Source: Bacteroidales bacterium
Lineage (GTDB): Bacteria; Bacteroidota; Bacteroidia; Bacteroidales; UBA932
Direction of reading: 5' to 3'
Assembly (NCBI GenBank): GCA_017415715.1
Contig: JAFQFD010000003.1
Span: 1 to 64,000 of the forward strand
DNA: 64,000 nt
A model generated the notes under the pieces. The model did not search any database. It saw nothing but the letters and a program-made list of their open reading frames with translations, and was not told the origin of the DNA. Below, one piece after another: positions 9,100 to 19,200 of this stretch (position 1 is its first letter; every line of letters starts with the position of its first letter). The translations under genes and the position numbers were made by a program.

Positions 9100-12000
9100 A
9101 TGAGAATCATCAGAAATATATATGTTTTATTCGTCTGCCTGACCACATTGATGATCGGAAGGGATTCTTATGCACAAGTGCAGACTTCTTTTGATGTAGA
9201 TTTAAATAATGTAAGAACAATAGATCTGCCCAATGACACAACATTAAATAATAGTGGATTTAATGCTGAATGTGCATATACACTTGCATCTTTGGAATGC
9301 GGAGACTATGATGACAAAACATCATTTCAGACATACATCAACGATGCATTTATGCTGGTTGGTGCGGATTTTATTCAGATAAATGTGGTCTCCTATCCAG
9401 ACTCCAGTGAAGACAGTGGCTTGATGTCAATTGTGATATCACCTGCAGGTGATGGCGTTAACCGTACGTTGGAGATAAATACCATAGGTCATTATTACCG
9501 GATTTATATAAACTCGGAGATAACACCTTCAATCAGACAAATTCCGGACAGGAAGATGTTTCCGCATATGTCGGATGCATTCGATATTTGCGTGTCGAAT
9601 CTGGTATATGGCAACTCATATTCAATATGGCATTGTGGAGAGGAGTTGCAACGGTTGACAGCCGATGAATCAGGGGAAGTCATATATGGCCAGTTCTGGG
9701 ATGATGGGGACTTCAGTTTTTATGATAATACTGCAGGCAAGTGGCTGGGTCGGACTTTAAGAATTGCTTATTATGATATGTTCTATTCCGGCGGAATGGA
9801 TTTCTCAGCCTTTGCGCCGGCTCAGGTCTCTCTACCCAGCTTGGGTGGGAGTGTGACGGTTTGTGCGGAAGTCGATTCAGGATTATCGGAAGTCGAAATT
9901 GAACATATTGAGTCTATGATGAATTCTGTCGGTTTGGATGGAAGATGGAATTCAGATTTGGGCTGGCACCTTGATCTTGCTGTCGAGGATGGCAGAATGT
10001 TGTATGTGACCGTTACTTGTCCACCTAATATGAGTAGTGTTGAGTTGATACAGGATACTGGCTTTTATCTTTGCGAAGGTGGAAATACATTGAAATTTGT
10101 CCAGACAGCACAATCTGTTCTCGATGAAAGGAACTATATACTGACTTACACTGCTCAGGATTCTTTAGGGACCTTCACGCGAGATGTAGTGTATTATAAT
10201 GGGCTTGGCATGCAGGAACAGAGTATTGCCATAGCAGCTGCTCCCGATGGAAAAGATTACATAACCCCGGTCGTATACGATGAAATGGGAAGAAGTGATG
10301 CGAAAGAGTTCTTACCATTTAAATCAGACATATCTGATGGGAAGTATCTGTCTGACGCTCCAGGGCAGCAGATGTCTTTCTTTATGAGAGAATATGGTGA
10401 ATCAGAAAACCGAGCCTATATTAGTCGCGCTTATGAAGGCGGACCTTCGGGAAAGGTCATTTCTCTGCAGAAACCAGGTGTGATTTATGAGCAGGAGGGC
10501 AAATATTCTCAATACAATTACAGGTGCAATGATTCAACTGATAGAGTTCATGTTCTTGAATTCGGATATTCTCCAGATGGTAATCATTATGTGACTGTGC
10601 GGGGAGTGCGTGAGCCGAAATCGTTGAAAGTTAATGAATTGATAGGAGAGGATGGAGATACATCAATGGTGTTTGTCGATGCCTTCTCTAAAACAATCTG
10701 CAGCAGACAAAGAATCGAAGGGATAAACATTGATACCTACTTTGTCTATGATATACGTGACAGTTTGGTTTGTGTCATCCAACCCGAGGGCTCTAATCGT
10801 ATAGAGGATAGCTTCCGATTTAATGATAAGCTAGCTCAGGATTATTGCTTTCTGTATGACTATGACGAATGGGGTAATATAATAAGTGTTCATATTCCGG
10901 GAGGTGGTAGCAGTATATATGCATACGATGCACGTGGAAGACAAGTCCTATATGCGGACGCTATGATGCAGAATGCAGGATGGTACAAGTACTCATCATA
11001 TGATGATCTGGATCGTATCGTAGAAGAAGGTTATTGTATGTTTGATGATGAATGGAATACGATTCGTTCATATATGTCTGAAGGTTATATGCCTGATGAG
11101 TTCTGGATAGAAAATCACACCACATACCAGGCTGGATACTATAGTGAGCTTAATACTGAAATCCCAGCTGGACTGGGGTTCCATAAGGTGTCTGGTGTTG
11201 TCGAACAGGCGGATTATGAACATTGTATCACAATGCTCTCCTATGAGAAGATTTATGAATCTCCTGTATTTGGTGTCGGTAGTCAGTATTTAGGAACATA
11301 CTATATAGAAAAGGCCTATTTCTATGATTACAAAGGTCGCATCATACAGGTTAACAGCATCGATAGTGATGGTTGGAGTGATTCGTACTCATACAAATAC
11401 GATTTCAAGGGAAATATACTTAAGGAATTTGAGGAGCACGAGTATATTGACACATATGACAGGATGCTCACAGAAAACACTTATGACTCCAGGGGAAGGA
11501 TATTATCCAGTCACATAGGTGTCAATAACAATGAGTTTTCATACCAAGTAAATTATGCGTATGATGACTTTGGACGTCTGGTTTCAAAATCCACAGCAAA
11601 TCTATTGGAGAGTATCTCATATAATTTGCAGGGTTGGATAACGGAACGCGCAGTTAAGATTGGCGATGTTGATGTTTGGTCAGAGGAATTGAAATATTAT
11701 GAGCCGACAGCACAGGAAGCGCAACCGCGATTCGACGGTATGATATCGGAAACGAAATCTGAACTGCACCTTTCCGGTCATAGCAACTCAATCTATCAGT
11801 ATGACAAACTGAAAAGAATAATATCCACGAAGAGCAGAAATTCATCTTTGGGGAATTTCAATAATCGCGAGTCTGGAATCACATACGACAGGAATGGTAA
11901 CATCCTTACATTGGAACGTGATGGGAATTATAGCTATCAGTACAGTTATGATGGTAACAGGATGATTTGCCTTTATGAAGAAGGAGCCTGCTACGAAGAC

Positions 12001-13260
12001 AATTATATATGGAATGAAGCCGGTGCGCTGACTGAGAGAAGTGGCGATTTAAGCGGAACCACTATAGTATTTGTCTATAATGTGGCAGGTTTTCCCCGTA
12101 GCATAAATGGCAAAGATTATGTATATCTGTCAGACGGAACAAAGGTAAAGATGCTGGGTGCCGATGGCAAAGGTCTTCTTTATAGAGGAAACTTTGTATA
12201 TCACACTCATCCTCCTCAGTACGGACATCCGCTGCTTGAGAGTATAGGTCATCGAGAAGGACGCTTTGTAGTGACGGGAAAGACCGGAGATGACACACCA
12301 GACCTTCAGGACCTTTATTTCGTGCGGGACCATCTCGGGAGTGTGGTATCCATTCTGGAGCGTGGTGATGACAGTTCTTTTGACATAAGTGATATACGGG
12401 AAGAGAATCTTTACCATTCTTACGGTACTCTCCATCGCGGGAACGGCATACCGGGTATGTCGTCCAACCGTTACCGCTACAACGGCAAGGAGGAACAGCC
12501 TGTAGGAACGGACTACATCGACTATGGAGCCCGGCTATATTCTCCTGGCCTGGGCCGTTGGCTTAGCCCTGACCCTCTTGCAGAGAAATACTACAATGTT
12601 TCGCCATACGCCTTCTGCAACAATAATCCGGTGAATTTTGTCGATCCGGATGGACGGTTCCCTGATGTGCTATGGGACATCGCCAGCATCGGAATGGGAG
12701 TCCGTAGCTTTGTCCAGAATATTAAGTCAGGAAATGTTAGTGGCGCTGTAGGAGATGCTGTGGGCATTGCTATAGATGCCGTCGCTGCTGCCGTTCCATT
12801 TGTACCGGGTGGTGTCGGAGCAGTAAGGGCGAGCGCAAAAGCTGTCAATGCCATCGATAATGCTGCGGATGCAGCAAAGACAGCAAGAACTGGTGAATTA
12901 GCGGATGTAGTAAAGACTATGGGTGATATGAGTGAAACCTCAAAAGTTACCCATGGAAATTCAAGAATGAGTACAAAATCTCAACATGCTTATGATATCA
13001 TTGACTCTGAAACAGGAAATGTTGTTAAGACAGGTGTGAGTGGTGGCAAAGTGCGTGGAGATGGAAAATCATATAGGGCAGAACAGCAAGTAAGAAAGTG
13101 GAATGCAGAAGCAGAGAGGTCTAAATACGAATCTGTAATCACTCATACTGAACCTGAAGGAGTTGGTGCTCGTGATAGAATTCTAGATTATGAAAAGCGG
13201 AGAGCAGATTACCTGAGGCAACACAACCAATTAGATAAGAATAGACATATTAGACCATGA
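9100..13260 (+). CDS. RHS repeat-associated core protein with C-terminal toxin domain
   Basis: 1386 aa with a signal peptide (ending SYAQ). Residues about 345-490 match the DUF6443 region that begins many Bacteroidota RHS proteins (NYILTYTAQD, YYNGLGMQEQ, YDEMGRSDAKEFLPF). YD repeats follow (YAYDARGRQ, YDDLDRIVEEGY, YAYDDFGRLVSK, YSYDGNRM). The RHS core lies at about 1123-1185 (RYRYNGKEEQ, DYGARLYSPGLGRWLSPDP, YAFCNNNPVNFVDPDG). After the core comes a small Ala/Gly-rich linker and a variable tip. The last 100 residues (HAYDIIDSETGNVVKTGVSGG, RAEQQV, then an ending ...NRHIRP) look like a URI/GIY-YIG-like nuclease toxin; that assignment is tentative. The gene overlaps the next gene by 4 bases (ATGA), the usual position of an immunity gene. 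Confidence 0.85.
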   Translation: MRIIRNIYVLFVCLTTLMIGRDSYAQVQTSFDVDLNNVRTIDLPNDTTLNNSGFNAECAYTLASLECGDYDDKTSFQTYINDAFMLVGADFIQINVVSYPDSSEDSGLMSIVISPAGDGVNRTLEINTIGHYYRIYINSEITPSIRQIPDRKMFPHMSDAFDICVSNLVYGNSYSIWHCGEELQRLTADESGEVIYGQFWDDGDFSFYDNTAGKWLGRTLRIAYYDMFYSGGMDFSAFAPAQVSLPSLGGSVTVCAEVDSGLSEVEIEHIESMMNSVGLDGRWNSDLGWHLDLAVEDGRMLYVTVTCPPNMSSVELIQDTGFYLCEGGNTLKFVQTAQSVLDERNYILTYTAQDSLGTFTRDVVYYNGLGMQEQSIAIAAAPDGKDYITPVVYDEMGRSDAKEFLPFKSDISDGKYLSDAPGQQMSFFMREYGESENRAYISRAYEGGPSGKVISLQKPGVIYEQEGKYSQYNYRCNDSTDRVHVLEFGYSPDGNHYVTVRGVREPKSLKVNELIGEDGDTSMVFVDAFSKTICSRQRIEGINIDTYFVYDIRDSLVCVIQPEGSNRIEDSFRFNDKLAQDYCFLYDYDEWGNIISVHIPGGGSSIYAYDARGRQVLYADAMMQNAGWYKYSSYDDLDRIVEEGYCMFDDEWNTIRSYMSEGYMPDEFWIENHTTYQAGYYSELNTEIPAGLGFHKVSGVVEQADYEHCITMLSYEKIYESPVFGVGSQYLGTYYIEKAYFYDYKGRIIQVNSIDSDGWSDSYSYKYDFKGNILKEFEEHEYIDTYDRMLTENTYDSRGRILSSHIGVNNNEFSYQVNYAYDDFGRLVSKSTANLLESISYNLQGWITERAVKIGDVDVWSEELKYYEPTAQEAQPRFDGMISETKSELHLSGHSNSIYQYDKLKRIISTKSRNSSLGNFNNRESGITYDRNGNILTLERDGNYSYQYSYDGNRMICLYEEGACYEDNYIWNEAGALTERSGDLSGTTIVFVYNVAGFPRSINGKDYVYLSDGTKVKMLGADGKGLLYRGNFVYHTHPPQYGHPLLESIGHREGRFVVTGKTGDDTPDLQDLYFVRDHLGSVVSILERGDDSSFDISDIREENLYHSYGTLHRGNGIPGMSSNRYRYNGKEEQPVGTDYIDYGARLYSPGLGRWLSPDPLAEKYYNVSPYAFCNNNPVNFVDPDGRFPDVLWDIASIGMGVRSFVQNIKSGNVSGAVGDAVGIAIDAVAAAVPFVPGGVGAVRASAKAVNAIDNAADAAKTARTGELADVVKTMGDMSETSKVTHGNSRMSTKSQHAYDIIDSETGNVVKTGVSGGKVRGDGKSYRAEQQVRKWNAEAERSKYESVITHTEPEGVGARDRILDYEKRRADYLRQHNQLDKNRHIRP

Positions 13261-14042
13261 TATTTAAAAAATTGCGATACATAAACTTGGATGCTTATAA
13301 TGCGCCAGACATGTTCATTGATACATACAAGTTCGATTTCAACGCCCGTTTTATTTGTAACTATCTTTCAAAAGAGGTACGAAAACTAAACATTGCAGGA
13401 GACGGAACATATAAGATGATAAGTGTAAGGATCAATAATAATCTTTCAGATTGCCGATTAACATATGGAAGCGATAATCCTGATGTATTGTCTGTTTTAT
13501 TGCCTGTCTCAGAACAGGAACAAAGATGGTATAACAACACAACGGACATAATTGAAAGGTATGAGTTTTATCTGGGATTATTAGAAAAGGGATATATACT
13601 CGCATCCGACTTTAAAACTATTCCTATAAATTCTTTGTTGCAATTGCATGATAAGTTCAGAGAGAACAATTATAAAAATGAATGGGTGTGGAAGAAGAAG
13701 CTTATTCGTGATTATGGAATTTATATCATATTTAAATGCTATTTCACTACATTTGATTTCAGATTAGAGATGGAGGTGTATGATACAAAACAAACCGTAT
13801 TATTGACTAAGGGCATCGTTCTCCAGACTGGGCCAGATGAACTGTTCTTTGACAAAGAGTTTCGTAAAATCGATGTTTTTGATAGCAAACTGATAATAAC
13901 AGATTTCTTGAACAAAAAGAATTTTGAGTTTGATTTGCATCAACTTTCCGAGGGAGTATTTAATGTAAAGAAAAGAGTAGACGAAATAGTATACTTCCCA
14001 GCAATTAATCATATCGAACTTATAGAACGTATTACTTGGTGA
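13257..14042 (+). CDS. probable immunity protein for the RHS toxin tip
   Basis: 261 aa, no signal peptide, soluble and charged. I recognise no family. It starts in a 4-base overlap with the RHS gene (ATGA at 13257-13260), so it is translationally coupled. It is as AT-rich as the toxin tip. Polymorphic toxin loci almost always carry the cognate immunity gene directly after the tip, so position is the main evidence. It could instead be an unrelated accessory protein. Confidence 0.55.
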   Translation: MIFKKLRYINLDAYNAPDMFIDTYKFDFNARFICNYLSKEVRKLNIAGDGTYKMISVRINNNLSDCRLTYGSDNPDVLSVLLPVSEQEQRWYNNTTDIIERYEFYLGLLEKGYILASDFKTIPINSLLQLHDKFRENNYKNEWVWKKKLIRDYGIYIIFKCYFTTFDFRLEMEVYDTKQTVLLTKGIVLQTGPDELFFDKEFRKIDVFDSKLIITDFLNKKNFEFDLHQLSEGVFNVKKRVDEIVYFPAINHIELIERITW

Positions 14043-14248
14043 TATATGAAACTAACTACTTGTTTACCGTATATGAAGTTAAAGATGTGCAAACCCTGAA
14101 TAATACAAAACAGATCCAAGCACAGATTAATTATGCAAAGGAAAAGGGCTTAGATTATAAGATTATAATAGGAACAAATACACATTTTTCTCGAAACATA
14201 CCAGAGGAATATTTAATACGTTTAGAATACATAGGACCACAAAAATAG
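14036..14248 (+). pseudogene. orphan RHS C-terminal toxin tip (fragment)
   Basis: A 70-codon frame without a normal start: it opens with TTG at 14036 inside the end of the previous gene. Its text (TVYEVKDVQTLNNTKQIQAQ, INYAKEKGLDYKIIIGTNTH) reads like the C-terminal end of restriction-endonuclease-like RHS/polymorphic toxin tips. In those, a VKNV...L..TKQL segment is followed by YAKENGL and a TKLS motif. It has no RHS core or repeats of its own. I read it as a displaced tip from an earlier toxin, kept as an orphan cassette that could be joined to the core by recombination. Expression as a protein is doubtful. Confidence 0.5.
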
Positions 14249-14256
14249 TATTAACT

Positions 14257-14871
14257 ATGGGACAATATGATAGAAAGAATTATATCTTAAAAGTTGGTAT
14301 ACGAGAGTGCTGTACAGACCAAAGGTATATTGACTTTATGACGGAAAAAGATTTCAACTATACAATTGAAGAAGTATCAGATTTTATAAAATCTACAATT
14401 CCACAGCACAATCCATTAGCAGAGAGAATAGTTAGATATTTCATTGATTATAAAGGAGGGGAATTGGTTCCTGACAAATTTGATAGATCAGAACCGATGA
14501 AAATCTCGTTTGAAATAAATAACATTACAGAACCTGTAGCTATATTGAGTTTTGCTGGTGGTCAATTGTATATATCTAAGAAGCGTTGTTACAGTGCTGT
14601 AATTGAAAATGAAAGCTATAATTTCGTATGGGAGGATAAAAAGAGCTTCAAGCCAAATAGACCTCTACCGGAGTATATGGTAAATATTAAGATTTTTTTC
14701 AGCAAGCAGCGAAAGCCAAAGATGGAGTTTATGCAGCAGCTGGCTGATGATATGGCTGAATATTTCGATACTGACTATGCAAAGATTATAGATCAGGAAA
14801 TAGCATCAGAAATGCCTCCATTGTATGAAAAAGATCCAAGGGCTGTCATTTACGATGCGGTAGCTGAATAA
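14257..14871 (+). CDS. probable immunity protein of the orphan toxin cassette
   Basis: 204 aa, no signal peptide or membrane segment, AT-rich. It starts 8 bases after the orphan tip. I do not recognise the family. The order core-tip-immunity followed by orphan tip-immunity is the usual layout of displaced polymorphic toxin cassettes, so an immunity role is inferred from position only. The reading frame continues past its TAA for another 38 sense codons to a TAG at 14986-14988, so the protein may once have been longer. Confidence 0.5.
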   Translation: MGQYDRKNYILKVGIRECCTDQRYIDFMTEKDFNYTIEEVSDFIKSTIPQHNPLAERIVRYFIDYKGGELVPDKFDRSEPMKISFEINNITEPVAILSFAGGQLYISKKRCYSAVIENESYNFVWEDKKSFKPNRPLPEYMVNIKIFFSKQRKPKMEFMQQLADDMAEYFDTDYAKIIDQEIASEMPPLYEKDPRAVIYDAVAE

Positions 14872-14988
14872 TTCGATAGATATTTAAGTATAGGAGATGG
14901 CTCATTAGCTAGCAATTTTTATAGCAAATTAAATTTGGGTAATTATAATGACATTCAATTTCCTATTATATATCGTGAGTTAAAATAG
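14872..14988 (+). other. in-frame open tail after the immunity gene stop
   Basis: 38 sense codons in the same frame as the 14257 gene, directly after its TAA, ending at TAG 14986-14988. The translation begins FDRYLSIGDG and ends PIIYRELK, a normal protein-like mix. Either the upstream gene gained a premature stop or this is the remnant of a third cassette. There is no start codon or ribosome binding site of its own. Confidence 0.4.
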
Positions 14989-15233
14989 ACACGCGCTATC
15001 CCCCTCTATATCTTATATCTGACCGGTTAAAAATATACTGTAAGAATCTGAAATTACAGGATGGAAAACTTATCCCATAACTCCAATCCTCGCAGAAGAA
15101 AAGGTTGATTTTTCTGCAAGGATTCCTGGGATATTAGGATGAAGTTTGTGAAAAAAAGTTCCGGCGGGATTACGCGATTTGAGGGGGTTGGTTGTTCTTA
15201 TCAGGTATTATAGTCTTTTAATACCTGAATGAG
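14989..15233. other. gap between RHS island and FecR, with two inverted repeats
   Basis: No gene is seen. It contains an imperfect inverted repeat at 15085-15124 (AATCCTcGCAGAA / TTCTGCaAGGATT) and a perfect one at 15202-15227. A G-rich segment at about 15160-15192 is of the kind often found before FecR genes in this phylum and may be an ECF sigma-dependent promoter (inference). Composition moves from AT-rich back to the chromosomal average here, marking the right edge of the island. Confidence 0.5.
15202..15227. promoter_or_regulatory. palindrome just before fecR start
   Basis: CAGGTATTA (15202-15210) and TAATACCTG (15219-15227) form a perfect 9-bp inverted repeat with an 8-base spacer. It ends 6 bases before the ATG at 15234. 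It could be an operator, or a hairpin that hides the ribosome binding region of fecR. Confidence 0.45.
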
Positions 15234-16214
15234 ATGGATTTTCTGAAGAAATATTTTGCCGGACAGCTGACGCCTCAGGAGGAGGCTCAGGTGCAGGCAT
15301 GGCTTGTGGAGCACTCTGAGGACCCTCAGGTGCAGGATGCGCTTCTGGCCATAATGTCGGATATGGAGACCGAGGACATGACCGTGTCTTCGCCGGCATA
15401 TGTAAAGGTGTCAAGAAGGCTCGGCCTGGACAGGAAGAGCCGTTTTGAAAGGACAGTAAGGACAATAGGCCGCTGGGCTATGGGAATCGCCGCATGTGTG
15501 ATGCTCCCGTTGCTCGGCGCTTTTGTATATGACAGGCTCTCTGTTCCGGAACAGGCTGACTGGCTGGAACTTAAGGTCCCATATGGCCAGACTGACGAGC
15601 TGGTGCTTGCCGACGGCACACACCTGCATCTCAACGCCGGCACGCGTGTGACCTACCCGTCGGCCTTCCTTGGCAGCGAGCGCAGGGTCTTCATCGAAGG
15701 CGAGGTCTTCGCCGAGGTCGCCAGGAATCCGGAGCAGCCGTTCATCATCGCATCGGGCGATGTGGACGTGAAGGTGCTCGGCACCACATTCAATTTCAAG
15801 GCATATGACAACACGGAATGCGTGGAGCTCATCCTCCTGGAGGGCGCCGTGCAGGTGGACATCGATGCCAGCACCCGCACAAAGCAGATCCAGCTGCATC
15901 CCGGAGAGATGGTCCAGTATGACCGCAAGAGCGGCGAGATAGAGATGAAGGATTTCCGGCCGCATCTATACAAGGGATTCCACGATGACGGGTCCATCCA
16001 CTTCTTCAACCTCCGCCTTAGCGACATAGCCTCAGACCTGGAGCGTCTGTTCGGAGTGAAGGTCGTGCTTCTGGACGAGGCGCTTGCGGAAACAAGATAC
16101 TTCGCATGGTTCTCCAACAACGAGACCCTCGACCAGATTCTGGACGGCATCAATGTCGACGGCAGGATGAAGTTACGCAAGAAAGACAATGTCATCTACA
16201 TTTCGAAAAAATAG
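15234..16214 (+). CDS. FecR-family anti-sigma factor
   Basis: 326 aa. The N-terminal 80 residues are cytoplasmic (MDFLKKYFAGQLTPQEEAQV), the part that binds the sigma factor. One membrane segment follows (about 84-102, MGIAACVMLPLLGAFVYD). The periplasmic FecR domain lies at about 112-215 (VPYGQTDELVLADGTHLHLN, TTFNFKAY) and a DUF4974-type domain at about 255-325 (HFFNLRLSDIASDLERLFGV). FecR receives a signal from the STN domain of the SusC encoded 47 bases downstream and releases an ECF sigma factor. No sigma gene is adjacent; the nearest upstream one is at 4492. Confidence 0.93.
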   Translation: MDFLKKYFAGQLTPQEEAQVQAWLVEHSEDPQVQDALLAIMSDMETEDMTVSSPAYVKVSRRLGLDRKSRFERTVRTIGRWAMGIAACVMLPLLGAFVYDRLSVPEQADWLELKVPYGQTDELVLADGTHLHLNAGTRVTYPSAFLGSERRVFIEGEVFAEVARNPEQPFIIASGDVDVKVLGTTFNFKAYDNTECVELILLEGAVQVDIDASTRTKQIQLHPGEMVQYDRKSGEIEMKDFRPHLYKGFHDDGSIHFFNLRLSDIASDLERLFGVKVVLLDEALAETRYFAWFSNNETLDQILDGINVDGRMKLRKKDNVIYISKK

Positions 16215-16261
16215 CGAAAAACTATAACATAAAACAAATCATCAATTAATAACCAGATCTT

Positions 16262-19200
16262 ATGAGAAGCGATTCAACTCGAGCAGACGGCCGACTAAGG
16301 CGGTTGCTGCTGATGATTGTCTTCTGCGGACTCATGACACCTCTGTCACTGTCTGCGCAGAAGATCAATCTGTCGATGAAGAACGTGACTGTCCAGGAGG
16401 CTATCACTGCCCTGAACCAGTCAGAGAACTACTCAATCATTCTCAATGCAGACGAGGTGGACCTTGGAAAGCGCATCACAGTTTCGGCCAGAAATGCGTC
16501 TATCGACGAAGTCCTCGACCAGGTTTTCGCCGGTCAGAATGTCTCGTATGTCATTGACGGAAACAGGATTTCAGTGACCAGGAAGCAGCCGGAGCCAAAG
16601 GCTGCGGTACAGGCACCGAGGACCATCCGCGGAACCGTTACCGATTCCAGCGGAGAGCCTCTTATCGGAGCCTCTCTCCTGGTTGCGGGAACGACTCAGG
16701 GATTCCTTACGGACCTTGACGGTAAATATGAAATGACAGGCGTGACCTTCCCTGCGAAGATCATCGTGTCTTATATCGGATATGCCGATATGGAGATAGT
16801 GATGACCGGAAAGGAGCCTGCTCCATTCAACATCATGCTTGATGACTCTCAGAACGTGCTTGACGACGTAATCGTCATCGGTTACGGTACGCAGAAGAGG
16901 GCAAACCTTTCGGGTGCTGTAGGAACAGTCAGCGGAAAGGACCTCAACGCACGTCCTGTGGTTTCTGCGGCGAACGCCCTCCAGGGAGCCGATCCTTCGG
17001 TGAACATCACCTTCGGAACGGGTTCTCCAGAGTCCGGCTACAACATCAACATCCGTGGTAACCTGTCACTTAACTCGGGATCTCCTCTGATCCTCGCGGA
17101 CGGTGTCGAGGTGAGCCTCAGCCAGATCAATCCTAACGACATCGAGTCGGTGTCCGTGCTCAAGGATGCCTCTACCTGCGCCATCTACGGTGCAAAGGCA
17201 TCTGCCGGAGTCGTGCTCATCACCACCAAGGCCGGAAAGCGCGGCGACAATGCGCGCGTGCAGTACAACGGTCGCTTCGGATGGCAGACCAACACCACTT
17301 CGACCGACTTCATCAGGACAGGATATGACCATGTGATGATCGTAAACGAGTTCATGAACAACTCTTCAGACAGTACGAAGGACATCTTCCGTTACACAGA
17401 GGAGAACGGCGGACTCCAGAAGCTCTATGAGCGCAGATTCGACATGACCGAGCATCCTGACCGTCCATGGGTTGAGGTAGGCGACGACGGAAAGTACTAC
17501 TATTACGGAAACTTCGACTGGTACGGATACTTCTACAACCGCGTGCGTCCTCAGCAGGAGCACAACGTGTCTGTGTCAGGAGGATCTGACAAGATATCAT
17601 ACTATGCGAGCGGACGTTACCTCTCGCAGGACGGTATGTTCAAGGTCCAGCAGGACAAGTATACCAACTACTCGTTCCGCGCGAAGTTCTCTGCCCAGAT
17701 GTACAAGTGGCTGAAGTACTCTGCAAACATCGCATATGACTCTTCTACATATTCATATGGCGGATACTACAGCTATGAAGGCACAATTCACGCACTCCAG
17801 TCAAACATCTGTGCGGCCTTCATTCCTTACAACCCTGACGGCACCCTCGTACACTATGTAAACCAGCTCGGCAAAAACTCTCCTCTCGGAGCAGGACGTG
17901 CCGCTCACATGGGTGCAGGCACAGGTATCAACTCAAAGGCAAAGAAATATCTGACCATCTCCAACCAGGTGGACATCAAGCCTTTCAAGGGCTTCACCAT
18001 CACTGCGGCTTATGACTACCGCTTCAGGGATGTCCTCTACAAGTACCGCAACAATACATTCCAGTATTCAAGGGCAGAGGGCAAGATGGAGACCTTCACT
18101 TCAGGTTCGGTGAAGAACAGCTATCAGGAGGTCACCAGCAATTATGCGGGTCATAACCTGAACGTCTATGGAACATATGATAATTCATGGAACGGTCACA
18201 ACTTCAAGCTGACCGCCGGAGGACAGTATGAGACATATCGTTCTGTAGAACTTGATGTCAGCAATTCAGACCTCACGAACGACGAATTGAGCACATTCGC
18301 ATCTGCGACAGGCATTCCTGTAGTGACTCAGGACATCACAGCATACAAGACCCTCGGTTTCTTCGCACGTGCGAACTATGACTACAAGGGACGCTACATC
18401 GTCGAGGTCAGCGCGCGCGGTGACGGTTCGTCACGCTTCGCTCCTGGCCACCGCTGGGCATTCTTCCCTTCAGCATCGGCGGCGTGGGCGATCTCTGAGG
18501 AGGACTTCTTCGCACCTGCAAGAGGAGTCGTTGACAACATGAAGTTCCGTTTCTCTGCAGGTAGCCTCGGAAACCAGCAGGTAAGCAACTATGCATGGAT
18601 CGAGACCATCACAGGAAACAAGACCAACGACTATACATTCGACTATATCGAGAACGGAAAGTACTCAAGCATCTCAGACCCTATTTCTGACGGACTGACT
18701 TGGGAGACTGTGACCACATATGATGTCGGTCTCGACCTTTCATTCTTCGATACACGTTTCAACCTCACTGTCGACGGTTACATCCGTGATACAAAGAACA
18801 TGCTTACAACATCCCTTACACTTCCGGATGTATATGGAGCGAAGACTCCGAAGGCAAACTGCGCCGATCTTCGTACAAAGGGATGGGAGCTCACAGTTTC
18901 ATGGAATGACTCGTTCAAGCTCCTCGGTAAGCCTTTCAACTACAATGTGGGCGCAACAGTCGGTGATTATGTGACACACATCACCAAGTATCACAACCCT
19001 GACGGACTGATTTCAGAGCACTATGCTGGCAAGAAACTCGGTGACATCTGGGGATACCATGTGGACGGACTCTTCAGGACAGACCGCGAGGCTGCCGAAT
19101 ATCAGGCTGCCATCAACGACGAGGCTGTCAACAAGAGAGTATACCAGTGTACAGGTCCTTACGGAAACTACCTCCGTGCCGGTGATGTGAGATTCGCTGA

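Noticed and set aside
6018-15233. direct repeats marking the RHS island ends
   Set aside because: I compared both edge gaps by eye and saw no shared repeat long enough to call an attachment or target site.
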